Shown here: positions 52,901 through 62,423 of the stretch, piece by piece
Position numbering within the stretch: position 1 is the stretch's first letter
Layout: every line of letters starts with the position of its first letter
Assembly (NCBI RefSeq): GCF_023502395.1
Contig: NZ_JAMFMB010000003.1
Span: 175,318-239,317 of the forward strand
Source of the DNA: Ruegeria spongiae
GTDB lineage: Bacteria; Pseudomonadota; Alphaproteobacteria; Rhodobacterales; Rhodobacteraceae
Direction of reading: 5' to 3'
Length of the DNA: 64,000 nucleotides
Program-made: the position numbers and the translations under genes
The notes under the pieces: generated by a model
The model's input: the letters and a program-made list of their open reading frames with translations, nothing else
Told to the model about the DNA's origin: nothing
Database searches by the model: none

Positions 52901-54362
52901 CCGATCCGTCCACCGATGTGTCCAGTGTGAAACCGGTGCTGTCGAGATTGGCCTCAATCGTAGCTGCATCAAACGTGTCGCCAGGATCGCTGCCCACTGT
53001 GATGTTGCCCGGATCAAGCAGCAACATGCCGGTTGCACCATTTGGCGCGCGGGTGTCGGTCAGGCCGCGATAACGCATGTCATCCTTGCCCGAAACCTCG
53101 ACAAAGCCGCCGTCGCCGGCCAAATCGCCGCCGCGGGCCGAGATGGTGCCGTTGAATTCGGTGAATATGTCGGACCAGACAGCGATCCGACCGCCCGAAC
53201 CGGATGCGCCGCCATCGGCGTTGATCCTTGTGGCCGCATCCACGAAGGTGGTGACCGCCCGTTGCAGGTTGCCTTTGCCCTCGAAATCGCCGCCCACACG
53301 GATCAGGCCGCCATCGCCGGCACCGGCTCCGCTTGCGTCCAAAGTGGCCCCGGCCAGCGCGATCGCCTCGCCGGTGATGGTAATGTCACCGCCCTGAACC
53401 GGGCGCGCCACCGGTCTGGGCGATGTTTCGACCAGCACCACGTCGGCCGATGTGTCGATGCGCCCACTCACCCGGACGCCACCACCGCTGCCGCCCAGCA
53501 CCACGGCGCCATTGCGCCCGCTGACCGAGCGGGCCTCGATCACGCCCGACATGTTGACCACCTGCCGCGCTGCATCGCGGGCGCTGGCCGCCAGCAGTTG
53601 CACCTGACCGCCATTGGCCTCGATCACGCCAGAGTTCTCGACCAGTGCGTCCATCGTGTCGTCGCCATTCGACGGCACCGCCACCTGCAGGAACCCGTCG
53701 CCGGTGAAATCCAGCGTCACCTGTTCACCCGCGCCCAGGCCGACCTTGCCCAGCGGTACGCGAATGACGCCTGAGTTCTTGACCTTGCCGCCGATCAGCG
53801 CCGCATAACCGCCCGGCACCGATTGAATCAGGCCCGCATTCTCGACTCCAGCCGAAGCGCCGTTGCCCTCGAACCGGTAACGACCCGCCATGAAATCATC
53901 ATCGCGAATAGCAAGCGTCGAAGCCACGAAGCCGCTGGTGTTGATCTGGCCACGCGGCCCAATGAAGATGCCGTTGGGATTGACAACAAAGACCCGGCCA
54001 TTGGCATTGATCTGGCCGTGAATGGCGCTGGTGGCATTCCCTGTCACCCGGTTCAGTATCGTCGACTGCGCCGAAGGCTGGGTAATATCGACTCGCCCCC
54101 CCTGTCCGACCGAGAAGGTGTTCCAGTTGACGACGGCAGCATTGCTGCCCTGATTGATGGTCATCTGACCGGGCGCTGGCGTTGCAATCATTGCATTGCC
54201 CGCAGCGACTGTCCCGCCGGTGGGCAGTTCCTGCGCGCCTAGCGGTGCCGCCGCGATCAGCAGCGCCGCCGGAGCCACGCTCAGCCATAGCCGTACTGCC
54301 AGCCGTTTAGAACCTGCGGCTTGCAACGATACCGAAGCGGTTACCTTCCGGGCCATTGTCAT
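49932..54362 (-). CDS. Two-partner secretion exoprotein (TpsA, filamentous haemagglutinin type)
   Basis: 1476 residues. Signal peptide ending APLGAQ, then the TPS domain (about 50-170: GQMTINQGSNAAVVNWNTFSVGQGG, NRVTGNATSAIHGQINANGRVFVVNPNGIFIGP) that targets it to TpsB. A beta-helical Gly/Ala-rich body follows, with GLUG-type repeats (GGLAGVNSGTITRSHATGDV) near 700-860 and at least three MBG repeats (PAPLTVVADDQSRTYGD and copies) near 975-1260. The C-terminus is helical (about 1385-1476). The start ATG 54362 (GGGGAG upstream) overlaps the tpsB 3' end by 56 bases. It is probably a surface adhesin. Confidence 0.9.
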   Translation of the reverse strand: MTMARKVTASVSLQAAGSKRLAVRLWLSVAPAALLIAAAPLGAQELPTGGTVAAGNAMIATPAPGQMTINQGSNAAVVNWNTFSVGQGGRVDITQPSAQSTILNRVTGNATSAIHGQINANGRVFVVNPNGIFIGPRGQINTSGFVASTLAIRDDDFMAGRYRFEGNGASAGVENAGLIQSVPGGYAALIGGKVKNSGVIRVPLGKVGLGAGEQVTLDFTGDGFLQVAVPSNGDDTMDALVENSGVIEANGGQVQLLAASARDAARQVVNMSGVIEARSVSGRNGAVVLGGSGGGVRVSGRIDTSADVVLVETSPRPVARPVQGGDITITGEAIALAGATLDASGAGAGDGGLIRVGGDFEGKGNLQRAVTTFVDAATRINADGGASGSGGRIAVWSDIFTEFNGTISARGGDLAGDGGFVEVSGKDDMRYRGLTDTRAPNGATGMLLLDPGNITVGSDPGDTFDAATIEANLDSTGFTLDTSVDGSGEPGDITINESISWSSGTLFQLIADNDIALNAAITGNTGTLSLDAAGTITTSADGAIDVDTFLLEAGDWVQNSATLPGFDVTDFQLNSTDGSFLRALDGDGSEADPYVLTDVFGLQGMDSDSLHASHFRLNNEIDATGTENWGFGEGGFVPIFSFDGSLDGAGHGIDGLMIIDASQGGLFENLNETARVFDLGVTNASINGFEGGVLATSNDGAIENVIVTGTVDSFDGLAGGMVAFNSGTITDSTADVSVSGSVGEGSEGDGAIGGLAGVNSGTITRSHATGDVQGVDFGSGLAVNAGGLVGVNSGTIQSSYATGDVSAAQQFSGGGTGNGGGLVGLNQSLVERSYSTGTVSVTDFTTNNPGGLIGLTSGGTVTASFWDTDLSGQSASDGGTGLTTAEFQDTQSFFDLTSPLGWDYVNDWAPGTQGQHPLNLTTSAVVFVQPDPLSVQYGQTDSATGTGPISGGTGTYVFGPDGDSLDTSGALSNLDFGQVSVGETTYVLTNTSLTSDLGLSYQVISLTGDATITPAPLTVVADDQSRTYGDEFSLGTTDFSLTSDLFFEDTIDSVALSSTGVAQFAPVVDSPYMITPSDAQGTGLSNYVITYETGNLTVNPAPLTVTADDLTRVYGDGFSFEGTEFTVQGLLTESDMVDSVTLTSTGADRFAQVSTGYDIIGSNATGSGAGNYDITYETGSLDVTPASLTVTATDQFKLEGQNFTFSGTEFVSSGLLNPADSVDSAVLFSDGASADATEDGSPYIIDISGVSGTGLENYILTLNTGEFFILPPGSTVDPPPIPVIEVTPPGRTSFEGTLETETGGGDSGSGSGGGTAVNPVVTAEGTLETVQGASTEFEAQASGCVSEDVSTYLACVADAMDDYAQDLDAIAQGLPPGLESIGDIINGASAGVRAAGDKAQARLALATTEAERQQIRSEAIQEARVAIRSAQTEIRKAITLIRAEDPELVSLQREQVETIVAAVGSAEIGLSRVLEL

Positions 54363-56034
54363 CGCGTTCTCCCCTACCGAACTCAAGTCGCAGGGTGCCT
54401 GAGCTGAAGGATGAGTCCTCCAGCGTCAAAATCTCGACTCCCACGCCATATGCCGATGCTTTTGTTGTACTTTGCTCCAAAAAGGTAGGCTCTTCCAGCC
54501 CAAGTTGGCTATAGGCGCCAAACAGGTAAGGTTTGACCAGAAGCGGGAATCCCCCGACCGTCGTACGGTTCTGACGACCGATCTCGGCGCGCAGCACATA
54601 GCCGTCATCCCCTTGCAGCGTGCCTGCATCAAAACTCGACATCTCACCGGTTCCCGCGACACTCATCTGTTCCGAGGTCACCAGCGGATCGCCAAAACTG
54701 GTCTGCGCCCGCCCGCTCAGGCCAAGAACCCAATTGGTATTGAACCCCATGTCATAGCGCGCATTGACTACCAATTTGGTGAACTCGGGGCTAGCGCCCT
54801 GCGCCGACAAGGGCACGTCGACCGACGCGGTGCGCGCCCCGAAGGCGTCCAATCCCCGTGACAGAACCGCCCCACCCTGCAAGGCCGCGCCATTCTCGAA
54901 CCGCCAACTACCGTCCAGCGTGGCCCGCAAGACGCTGAGCTTGTCGTTATAGATCGGCCCACCTCCGAATTCGTCGGTAAAATTCTGCTTGTCGTTGGTG
55001 CGATCCAGGATCAGTTGCGACGTAAGGTTAAGCTGCCGTGACCTTATCCAGGGATAGTACAACCGGAATGACAGCCGGTCGAACTCGCTGGTAGTCGGCG
55101 CAAAATCGAGATCGGGATTGGCCCGGCTGGCGGTCCCCTCGATGTTGAAGGTCATACCCTCTGTGCCGATCGGCACAACTGCCCCCAACGCAAAGATGCG
55201 ATAGCGCGGATCACTCGAGAAAAAATCTTGCACCGCGCCGCCGATCCTGCCGTAGAACGTCTCGCCCAGACCGAGGGCGCTGTTCAACTCCAGCCCGGCG
55301 TTGAGATTGACAGTGCCCAAATTGTTTTCAAGCAGGTTGTCAAACCCGTAAGACCCGGTAAGCCGCTTGTATTCACCGTCCAGCACCAACACCGTGCCGC
55401 CATCCGCCTGCCCGGCCTTCAGAGCAGAAGACAGCCGGACCCCATAGGTGTCGCCCGCCAGCAGCAGTGCGCGCTCGATATCGCGCAAGCGGATGCCGCG
55501 TTTACCGATCAGCGGGTTAGTCAGGCTGACAATCCGATTGCGCACCGGTTCCGGCACACGGGCGGAATCAATGCTTTCAATAAATCCGTCGACAACAACG
55601 ATACGCAGCGTGCCACCGTCACGCAGCGTCTGCTGTGGCAGCACCACCCGTGCGAGTACATAGCCCGCCTCGGCATATTCCGATTCCAGCCGTCGCACGG
55701 CACTGAAAATCCGGGCAACGGCGACCTGCTGCCCAATCAGCGACTGCCGAAACGCGGCGTTCGCTTGCGCCATCTGCGGCAAGGCACCCTGCAGTTCGAC
55801 ATCGCCGACAGTCACGAACAGATTCTCGGACCCCGGCGGTGCCGAAGCGCCCGGGTCACGAGCTACCGTCACGGGCCCGCTTGAGGGACGCAGCGCTTCG
55901 GGCTGAAAGGTGGACGGTGCGAGGTTGGACGCCGATTGCGCCAGAACCGGCGCATCAGACAGCATCATCGCGGTCAACGAGGTTGCCAAAAGGGTTACAC
56001 CCTTCCGGATTTTACCGAAGGTCAAATATGCCAT
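54307..56034 (-). CDS. Two-partner secretion outer-membrane transporter (TpsB, ShlB/FhaC/HecB family)
   Basis: 575 residues. A signal peptide, a linker and POTRA domains (FVTVGDVELQGALPQM..., about 70-230, including YAEAGYVLARVVLPQQTLRDGGTLRIVVVDGFIESI) precede a 16-strand-type barrel. The barrel contains GSYGFDNLLENNLGTVNLNAGLELNSALGLGE and ends with the aromatic C-terminal RF that outer-membrane barrels need. It exports the TpsA protein encoded immediately downstream. Its last 56 bases encode both the final barrel strand and the start of TpsA in another frame. Confidence 0.91.
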   Translation of the reverse strand: MAYLTFGKIRKGVTLLATSLTAMMLSDAPVLAQSASNLAPSTFQPEALRPSSGPVTVARDPGASAPPGSENLFVTVGDVELQGALPQMAQANAAFRQSLIGQQVAVARIFSAVRRLESEYAEAGYVLARVVLPQQTLRDGGTLRIVVVDGFIESIDSARVPEPVRNRIVSLTNPLIGKRGIRLRDIERALLLAGDTYGVRLSSALKAGQADGGTVLVLDGEYKRLTGSYGFDNLLENNLGTVNLNAGLELNSALGLGETFYGRIGGAVQDFFSSDPRYRIFALGAVVPIGTEGMTFNIEGTASRANPDLDFAPTTSEFDRLSFRLYYPWIRSRQLNLTSQLILDRTNDKQNFTDEFGGGPIYNDKLSVLRATLDGSWRFENGAALQGGAVLSRGLDAFGARTASVDVPLSAQGASPEFTKLVVNARYDMGFNTNWVLGLSGRAQTSFGDPLVTSEQMSVAGTGEMSSFDAGTLQGDDGYVLRAEIGRQNRTTVGGFPLLVKPYLFGAYSQLGLEEPTFLEQSTTKASAYGVGVEILTLEDSSFSSGTLRLEFGRGERDDNGPEGNRFGIVASRRF

Positions 56035-56222
56035 TGCGCTGCCTTAACAAATGACTTGCCCTAAAGAACCCAATCCCGCGCCCTTTCGCAAGGGGCGCAG
56101 AACCAACATTTGCGACAGGTAGGATTCTGTGCATCGCTCACAAAAGGTGTTGGCGGATACGCATTTGGACGCCACACTGCCCCAAAGACTGCCCGGCAGA
56201 GCACCACCCGAGGCCCGATCAG

Positions 56223-57593
56223 ATGCTGACACAAACTCAACAGAGCTTTCTCGAACGATTCGGAATCACCGACCGAGGCGGTTCCGGCGGGGCGGCGACG
56301 GAATATGACGCTCTGCTTTCCGAGGCCGAAGACCGTCTGAGCCGCGTCCGCGCCCTGCCCCCCAGGGCCGGTCAATTGCTGAAGGATCTGACCGGCCCGA
56401 TCGCTGCCGCCGTCACCGCTGCGCGCAAAGCAGCTGCGCAGGGCGCACAGGACGACGCGGTGGGAACTCTGTCGGCGCAGGTGACGCTCGGGCGAAAGCT
56501 GGACCGGGAAGTCGACACTGTCACCGAATACCTGCGCGAGGCCAAGGGGTTTGCAGCCCGCCTGGCTGAGACCCGAGCTCAGGCGCGCGGGCATGGTGCC
56601 GCTGCAGTCGAGGATTATCTAAAACGGCTCGAAAATGACGACAAACGCCGTCAGGCGGCCGAGGCGCGCGGCGAATTCGATCAGGCCATCATCGCCTGCG
56701 AAGCGCAGGAGGCCCGCCACGCGGCAATGATGCAGGAAGCCGGTCGCGCCACCAATTGCAACAAGGTCCGGCACGAGATCGAGTCCGAGATCGCGCGGCT
56801 GGAATCACATGCCCCGGGTGGCGGCAACGCAAGACCGGTGATCGCGACGGTACGTGAGATGATGAATGACGCCGACAATTTTGGCAAAAGCGCCAACTGG
56901 GTCGGTGCCGCGCTGACGATGCGCAAAGCGCGCACCGAATTGCAGTTGGGCACCCGCGGGCTGGAGCTGATGGAAAAGCTGCGCCCGGATGAGGAAGCAA
57001 CCGAATTCACTCGCGCGCATGTGCAGATTCTGGCTCATATCAAGGCGCTACAGGGGCTCAAATCCGGGGGGCCGATTCAGCGCGAGTTGCGGCGCATCGT
57101 CGAGATGACCAAAGATGCCCGCAAGGCGCTGCCCGATGAAAACAAAGCGCTGCATCTGCTCAACCAGTGCCGCGCCGCCTGCATCGATCTGACCCAGGCG
57201 GTGCTGGAAAATGGTCGCTATGCCAGCTCGTTCAAGCAGCTCTTCCGGCAGCGCGATCAACTGCGGCAGGTCCAGCAGGACAAGTGCGCCCAACCCGAGA
57301 TCAAGCGCGTGACTAAATTGCTGCGCGAGGCCGACAGCCTGACCCGCCGTCTGGATTTCCCTGCGGCGATCGCGCAGGTGGACGCGGCAGCCAAGACGCT
57401 TCAGACCGGTTTGCGTGCTGCACATCTCTATGCCGACACGGTGCGTCCCGCGCGCGCGGCATTGGCGCGTCTGGCACAGGGCGGCGACAAGACAGCGGCG
57501 CAGTCCGGGCTGAACGCGCTGGATGAGGCATTTCGCAAACGTGATCTGAAACGCGCAGACTCGCTGGCCCGGGCGGCGCTGGATGGCGGATGA
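56223..57593 (+). CDS. Unknown helical protein
   Basis: 456 residues with no signal peptide and no motif I recognise. It is almost entirely charged helix with Ala/Arg/Glu heptads (for example AEDRLSRVRALPPRAGQLLKDL and VEDYLKRLENDDKRRQAAEARGEFDQAI), suggesting a long coiled-coil or TPR-like solenoid in the cytoplasm. GAGG precedes the ATG. It diverges from tpsB over 188 bases and precedes the nqr operon by 194 bases. It may be functionally linked to the TPS/caspase genes, but this is only position. Confidence 0.7.
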   Translation: MLTQTQQSFLERFGITDRGGSGGAATEYDALLSEAEDRLSRVRALPPRAGQLLKDLTGPIAAAVTAARKAAAQGAQDDAVGTLSAQVTLGRKLDREVDTVTEYLREAKGFAARLAETRAQARGHGAAAVEDYLKRLENDDKRRQAAEARGEFDQAIIACEAQEARHAAMMQEAGRATNCNKVRHEIESEIARLESHAPGGGNARPVIATVREMMNDADNFGKSANWVGAALTMRKARTELQLGTRGLELMEKLRPDEEATEFTRAHVQILAHIKALQGLKSGGPIQRELRRIVEMTKDARKALPDENKALHLLNQCRAACIDLTQAVLENGRYASSFKQLFRQRDQLRQVQQDKCAQPEIKRVTKLLREADSLTRRLDFPAAIAQVDAAAKTLQTGLRAAHLYADTVRPARAALARLAQGGDKTAAQSGLNALDEAFRKRDLKRADSLARAALDGG

Positions 57594-57787
57594 CAGGTGA
57601 AACGGGGGGGAAATTGACGGAAATCACGGCTTTATTGCCCAACCAGATTGCCATGCCGTCGCAGGCGCAATAAGAGGCAGCCAAACGCGCGCTGTGACTT
57701 TGCCGCGCGAAGGTATTTGCTTTGTGGCGGGCATCCGTTAGGGAGGCACCACTTGCGGAGTCGAGCGTGCAACAACGTAGCGAGCCA

Positions 57788-59131
57788 ATGCGGACATTCG
57801 ATTTGAAAAAAGGGCTGAACCTGCCGGTGGACGGGGCGCCCGAACAGACCATCCACCCAGGGCCGGACTACCGGAACGTTGCCGTTCTGGGCTGCGACAC
57901 GATCGGCCTGAAACCCAAAATGCTGGTGCAGGAAGGCGACGATGTGCAACGCGGCACACCGCTTTTCTGTCACAAGGATGCGGCACAGGCGATGATGGTC
58001 GCCCCGGTGAGTGGCAAAGTCACCGCGATCAACCGCGGCGCACGCCGGGTGTTGCAAAGCGTGGTGATCGAGGTCGGAGACGCCAATGACAGTGGCGTCG
58101 ATTTCAGCAACACCGGTGATGTCGAGACCGCCGAGGGTCTGACCGAAAAGCTCTGCGCCGCCGGTCTCTGGATCGCCTTCCGCACCCGTCCCTATTCCAA
58201 AATGCCCCTCCCCGGCACCGCGCCCAAGGCCATTTTCATCACGGCCATGGACAGCGAGCCGCTGGCTGGCGATGCCGCCCTGATCATCGCGGATGCAGCG
58301 CAGGCGTTCGAAGCGGGCGTGAAAGCAGTTTCTCTGCTGACCGATGGCACCACCTATCTCTGCCACAAAGCGGGCGATGCGGTGCCCGGCGGCGATCTGC
58401 CCGGTATCGAGGCCGCCGCTTTCTCGGGCCCGCACCCGTCGGGGCTGGCCGGGACCCATATCCACTTCCTGAACCCCGTGCGCGCCGATGAGGTCGTTTG
58501 GACGATCGGTTATCAGGATGTGATCGCCATCGGCAGGCTGGTGCAGACCGGGCATGTCGATCCCAGTATCGTTGTAGCGATCTCTGGCCCCATGGCTGCA
58601 CGTCCGCGTCTGGTGCGCACTGTGATGGGCACCTCGACCGAGGATCTAACCAAGGACGAGGTCAACGGCGCCGATCCGGTCCGCGTGATCTCGGGCTCGA
58701 TCCTGAGCGGACGCAAGGCTGAGGGGCCAGAGGCTTATCTGGGCCGCTTCGCCCGCCAGATCACCCTGATCCGCGAGGACCCCGACCAGATCCCGATGGG
58801 CTGGATCCGACCGATGCCGTCGAAATACGCGGTGCAGCCGGTGCTGGGATCGGCCTTTGCCAAGAAGGTCTATGGGTTGACCAGCAACCTCAACGGCGGC
58901 CGCCGCGCCATGGTGCCCACCGGCACTTTTGAGGAACTGATGCCGCAGGATTACCTGCCGACCCAACTGCTGCGGGCGATGCTGGTGATGGATACCGACA
59001 CGGCACAGGCGCTTGGCGCGCTGGAGCTGGACGAAGAGGACCTCGGGCTGGTGGGCTTTGCCTGCCCGGCGAAATATGAATACGGGATGGCCCTGCGGGA
59101 CTGCCTGACCAAGATTGAAAAGGAGGGCTGA
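57788..59131 (+). CDS. nqrA: Na+-translocating NADH:quinone reductase subunit A
   Basis: 447 residues, full length for NqrA. Peripheral, biotin-carboxyl-carrier-like N-terminus (FDLKKGLNLPVDGAPEQTI, KPKMLVQEGDDVQRGTPLF) and typical LWIAFRTRPYSKMP and HPSGLAGTHIHFLNPV. It lies on the cytoplasmic side at the quinone-reducing end of the complex. The start is ATG 57788 (MRTFDLKKG). First gene of a complete nqrABCDEF operon, 5 bases before nqrB. Confidence 0.95.
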   Translation: MRTFDLKKGLNLPVDGAPEQTIHPGPDYRNVAVLGCDTIGLKPKMLVQEGDDVQRGTPLFCHKDAAQAMMVAPVSGKVTAINRGARRVLQSVVIEVGDANDSGVDFSNTGDVETAEGLTEKLCAAGLWIAFRTRPYSKMPLPGTAPKAIFITAMDSEPLAGDAALIIADAAQAFEAGVKAVSLLTDGTTYLCHKAGDAVPGGDLPGIEAAAFSGPHPSGLAGTHIHFLNPVRADEVVWTIGYQDVIAIGRLVQTGHVDPSIVVAISGPMAARPRLVRTVMGTSTEDLTKDEVNGADPVRVISGSILSGRKAEGPEAYLGRFARQITLIREDPDQIPMGWIRPMPSKYAVQPVLGSAFAKKVYGLTSNLNGGRRAMVPTGTFEELMPQDYLPTQLLRAMLVMDTDTAQALGALELDEEDLGLVGFACPAKYEYGMALRDCLTKIEKEG

Positions 59132-59136
59132 GCCGA

Positions 59137-60345
59137 ATGGGTTTGCGCAGCTTCTTTGACCGGATCGAGCCGAACTTTACCAAGGGCGGCAAATACGAGA
59201 AGTTTTTCCCCATCTACGAGATGGTCGAAAGCTTCATCTACACGCCCAAGACGGTGACCAGTGCCGCGCCTCATGCGCGGTCTTACGTGGATATGAAGCG
59301 GATCATGACCTATGTGGTCATCGCCACGATCCCCTGTATCCTGATGGCCTTCTACAACAACGGCTATCAGGCCAATCAGGCCATCGCCACGCTCGGCCCC
59401 GAGGCCGCCACCGGCTGGCGGATCGCGCTGTTGCAGATGTTCGGCATCGCGCTGAACCCGGAAAGCATCTTCGCCAACATGGCGCATGGGTTCCTCTTTT
59501 TCCTGCCGATCTACCTGACCACGCTGATCATCGGCGGTATCTGGGAGGTGATCTTTGCCACCGTGCGCGGCCATGAGGTGAACGAAGGTTTCCTTGTGAC
59601 CTCAATGCTTTACACGCTGATCATGCCCGCAACGGCGCCGCTCTGGCAGGTGGCCCTCGGTATCTCCTTCGGGGTGGTGATCGGCAAAGAGGTGTTTGGT
59701 GGTACCGGCAAGAACTTCCTCAACCCGGCTCTGACGGGTCGCGCGTTCCTGTACTTCGCCTATCCCGCCAACATGTCGGGTGACGCGGTGTGGACCCCGG
59801 TGGATGGCTTTTCGGGCGCGACCGCGCTGGCCGTGTCCGCCGCCGATGGCTACAAGGAGCTGGCCGCGCAGGGCCTCACCTGGATGGATGCGTTTCTGGG
59901 CTTCATTCAGGGCTCGCTGGGCGAAACCTCGACGCTGGCCTGCATGATCGGTCTGGCCTTCCTGCTGATCACCAAAATCGCCAACTGGCGGCTGATCGTG
60001 GGCTGTCTGGCCGGCACCATCGGGTTCTCGCTGCTGCTGAACCTGATTGGTTCCGACACCAACCCGATGTTCGCCATGCCCTGGTACTGGCACATCGTGC
60101 TGGGCGGCTATGCCTTTGGTCTGGCCTTCATGGTGACCGAGCCGGTCTCGGCCAGCCACACCAATATGGGCCGCTACTGGTACGGCGCGCTGATCGGGGT
60201 GATGGTGGTGCTGATCCGCGTGGTCAACCCGGCCTTCCCCGAAGGCATGATGCTGGCCATCCTGTTCGGCAATGTCTTTGCGCCGCTGATCGACTATTTC
60301 GTCGTGCAGGCCAATATCAAGCGGAGGGCGCGTCGTCATGTCTGA
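59137..60345 (+). CDS. nqrB: Na+-NQR subunit B
   Basis: 402 residues with about ten membrane helices. The covalent FMN site is the Thr of GFSGATALAVSA. IATIPCILMAFYNNGYQAN and NPALTGRAFLYFAYPANMSGD are typical. NqrB carries FMN, riboflavin and the main Na+ path. It overlaps nqrC by 8 bases. Confidence 0.95.
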   Translation: MGLRSFFDRIEPNFTKGGKYEKFFPIYEMVESFIYTPKTVTSAAPHARSYVDMKRIMTYVVIATIPCILMAFYNNGYQANQAIATLGPEAATGWRIALLQMFGIALNPESIFANMAHGFLFFLPIYLTTLIIGGIWEVIFATVRGHEVNEGFLVTSMLYTLIMPATAPLWQVALGISFGVVIGKEVFGGTGKNFLNPALTGRAFLYFAYPANMSGDAVWTPVDGFSGATALAVSAADGYKELAAQGLTWMDAFLGFIQGSLGETSTLACMIGLAFLLITKIANWRLIVGCLAGTIGFSLLLNLIGSDTNPMFAMPWYWHIVLGGYAFGLAFMVTEPVSASHTNMGRYWYGALIGVMVVLIRVVNPAFPEGMMLAILFGNVFAPLIDYFVVQANIKRRARRHV

Positions 60346-61150
60346 TGCCCAGAACCCTGAACCAAGGGGCCTGATCGGCCGCTTCCTGGCCGCCTCGCCG
60401 GATTCCGTCGGCAAGACGCTGGTTGTTGCCGTGGCGCTGTGCCTCTTTGCCTCGATGGTGGTGTCGGCTGCTGCCGTGTCGCTGCGCCCGGTGCAAGAGG
60501 CCAACAAACTGCGCGACAAGCAGCTGAACGTGCTGCAGGTTGCTGGTGTCTACGAGCCCGGCATGAATGTGGCCGAAGCCTTTGCCGCCTTTCAACCCAA
60601 GGTGCTCGATCTGGGCACCGGAGAGTTCACCGACCAGTTCGACGCGACCACCTTTGACGATATCGCCGCCGCCTCGGACCCCGAGCTGAGCGTGGCGCTG
60701 GACAATGATCCGGCGGGTATTGGCCGCAAAGCCAAGTATCGCGTGATCTACTTGCTGCGCAGCCCCGATGGCGCGCTCGACAAGGTGATCGTGCCGGTAC
60801 ATGGCTATGGGCTCTGGTCGACGCTTTACGGCTTTATCGCGCTGGAAAAGAACGGCAACGACATTTTCGGCCTGCAATTCTACCAGCATGGCGAAACGCC
60901 GGGTCTGGGTGCCGAGGTGGACAACCCGCGCTGGAAGGCGCTCTGGTCCGGCAAGAAGCTGCGGGATGAGACGGGCGAGGTGCAGATCACCGTTGCCAAA
61001 TCGCAACCCGCCGCAGGCCCTGATTATTACGTTGACGCGCTGGCGGGCGCCACACTGACCTCGGTGGGCGTGGACAATCTGGTGCGCTTCTGGGTCGGCG
61101 AAGAGGGTTACGGCCCCTTCCTGACCCGGCTGCAGGCAGGAGAGATCTGA
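60338..61150 (+). CDS. nqrC: Na+-NQR subunit C
   Basis: 270 residues: one N-terminal membrane helix ([23 protein letters not shown]), a periplasmic FMN-binding domain, and the covalent FMN attachment motif [13 protein letters not shown] near 245. [14 protein letters not shown] and [12 protein letters not shown] are standard for the family. It transfers electrons between NqrF/D/E and NqrB. Its stop overlaps the nqrD ATG by one base. Confidence 0.95.
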   Translation: MSDAQNPEPRGLIGRFLAASPDSVGKTLVVAVALCLFASMVVSAAAVSLRPVQEANKLRDKQLNVLQVAGVYEPGMNVAEAFAAFQPKVLDLGTGEFTDQFDATTFDDIAAASDPELSVALDNDPAGIGRKAKYRVIYLLRSPDGALDKVIVPVHGYGLWSTLYGFIALEKNGNDIFGLQFYQHGETPGLGAEVDNPRWKALWSGKKLRDETGEVQITVAKSQPAAGPDYYVDALAGATLTSVGVDNLVRFWVGEEGYGPFLTRLQAGEI

Positions 61151-61803
61151 TGGCGCAGACACGCAAGGAACTTCTGGTCGATCCGCTGGTCGACAACAAC
61201 CCCATCACCCTGCAGGTGCTGGGCATCTGCTCGGCGCTGGCGGTGACCTCATCGTTGCAGGTGGCCTTTGTGATGGCGCTGGCGGTGACATTCGTGACGT
61301 CGTTTTCGTCCTTCTTCATCTCGATCCTGCGCAACCAGATCCCGGGTTCGATCCGGATCATCGTGCAGATGGTCATCATCGCCTCGCTGGTGATCCTGGT
61401 CGATCAGCTGCTCAAGGCCTATGCCTTTGAAATCTCGAAAACGCTGTCGGTCTTCGTGGGCCTGATCATCACCAACTGCATCGTGATGGGCCGGGCCGAG
61501 GCCTTTGCCATGAAGAACCCGCCCATGGCATCCTTCATCGACGGGATCGGCAACGGGCTGGGCTACGGGCTGATCCTGCTGCTGGTGGGCTTCATCCGCG
61601 AGCTGTTCGGGGCCGGGTCGCTGTTTGGCATCACCGTGCTGCCCACGGTGAACAACGGCGGCTGGTATGTCCCCAACGGCATGCTGCTGCTGCCGCCTTC
61701 GGCGTTTTTCATCATCGGGCTGATCATCTGGGCCTTCCGCACCTGGAAGCCGGGCCAGGTCGAGGACCGTGAATACAAAATCCAGCAGGCAGAGGCACAC
61801 TGA
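61150..61803 (+). CDS. nqrD: Na+-NQR subunit D
   Basis: 217 residues, six hydrophobic segments. The two Cys that help hold the intramembrane iron centre are present in LGICSAL and [14 protein letters not shown]. It pairs with NqrE in an inverted topology. Stop and next start overlap by one base. Confidence 0.95.
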   Translation: MAQTRKELLVDPLVDNNPITLQVLGICSALAVTSSLQVAFVMALAVTFVTSFSSFFISILRNQIPGSIRIIVQMVIIASLVILVDQLLKAYAFEISKTLSVFVGLIITNCIVMGRAEAFAMKNPPMASFIDGIGNGLGYGLILLLVGFIRELFGAGSLFGITVLPTVNNGGWYVPNGMLLLPPSAFFIIGLIIWAFRTWKPGQVEDREYKIQQAEAH

Positions 61804-62411
61804 TGGAAGGTCTCATTTCCCTGGCCGTAAAGGCCATCTTTGTCGAAAACCTCGCGCTCAGCTTCTTTCTCGGGATGTGCACCTTCATCGCCGTGTCCAA
61901 AAAGATCTCGACCGCGATTGGTCTGGGTATCTCGGTCATGGTGGTGCAGGCCATCACCGTGCCCACCAACAACCTGCTGCTGACCTACCTGCTGAAACCC
62001 GGCGCGCTGGCCTGGGCCGGGTTCCCGGATGTGGACCTGACCTTTCTCGGGCTGATCTCGTATATCGGGGTGATCGCGGCGATGGTGCAGATCCTCGAGA
62101 TGATCCTCGATAAGTATTTTCCGCCGCTCTACAACGCGCTGGGGATTTTCCTGCCGCTGATCACGGTGAACTGCGCCATCCTGGGCGGCTCGCTGTTCAT
62201 GGTGGAACGCGACTACAACTTTGCCGAGGCGGCGACCTATGGCCTGTCTTCCGGCTTTGGCTGGGCACTGGCGATCACCGCCATGGCAGGCGTTCGGGAA
62301 AAGCTGAAATACTCGGATATCCCGGACGGCTTGCAGGGGCTTGGCATCACCTTCATCACCGCGGGTCTGATGGCGATGGCCTTCATGTCCTTCTCGGGCG
62401 TGAAACTGTAA
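61803..62411 (+). CDS. nqrE: Na+-NQR subunit E
   Basis: 202 residues, six membrane segments, with the matching Cys in [13 protein letters not shown] and [10 protein letters not shown] that complete the NqrD/E iron centre. [23 protein letters not shown] is the conserved C-terminal region. Confidence 0.95.
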   Translation: MEGLISLAVKAIFVENLALSFFLGMCTFIAVSKKISTAIGLGISVMVVQAITVPTNNLLLTYLLKPGALAWAGFPDVDLTFLGLISYIGVIAAMVQILEMILDKYFPPLYNALGIFLPLITVNCAILGGSLFMVERDYNFAEAATYGLSSGFGWALAITAMAGVREKLKYSDIPDGLQGLGITFITAGLMAMAFMSFSGVKL

Positions 62412-62423
62412 GGAGGCGGGCAG

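Noticed and set aside
52521..53774. 417-codon plus-strand open frame inside tpsA
   Set aside because: Antisense of the beta-helical adhesin; the repetitive composition explains its length.
49932..54362. Possible CRISPR or DNA tandem array suggested by repeated motifs
   Set aside because: The repeats are protein-level GLUG and MBG repeats with diverged DNA and no uniform spacers; no CRISPR array was seen anywhere in the window.
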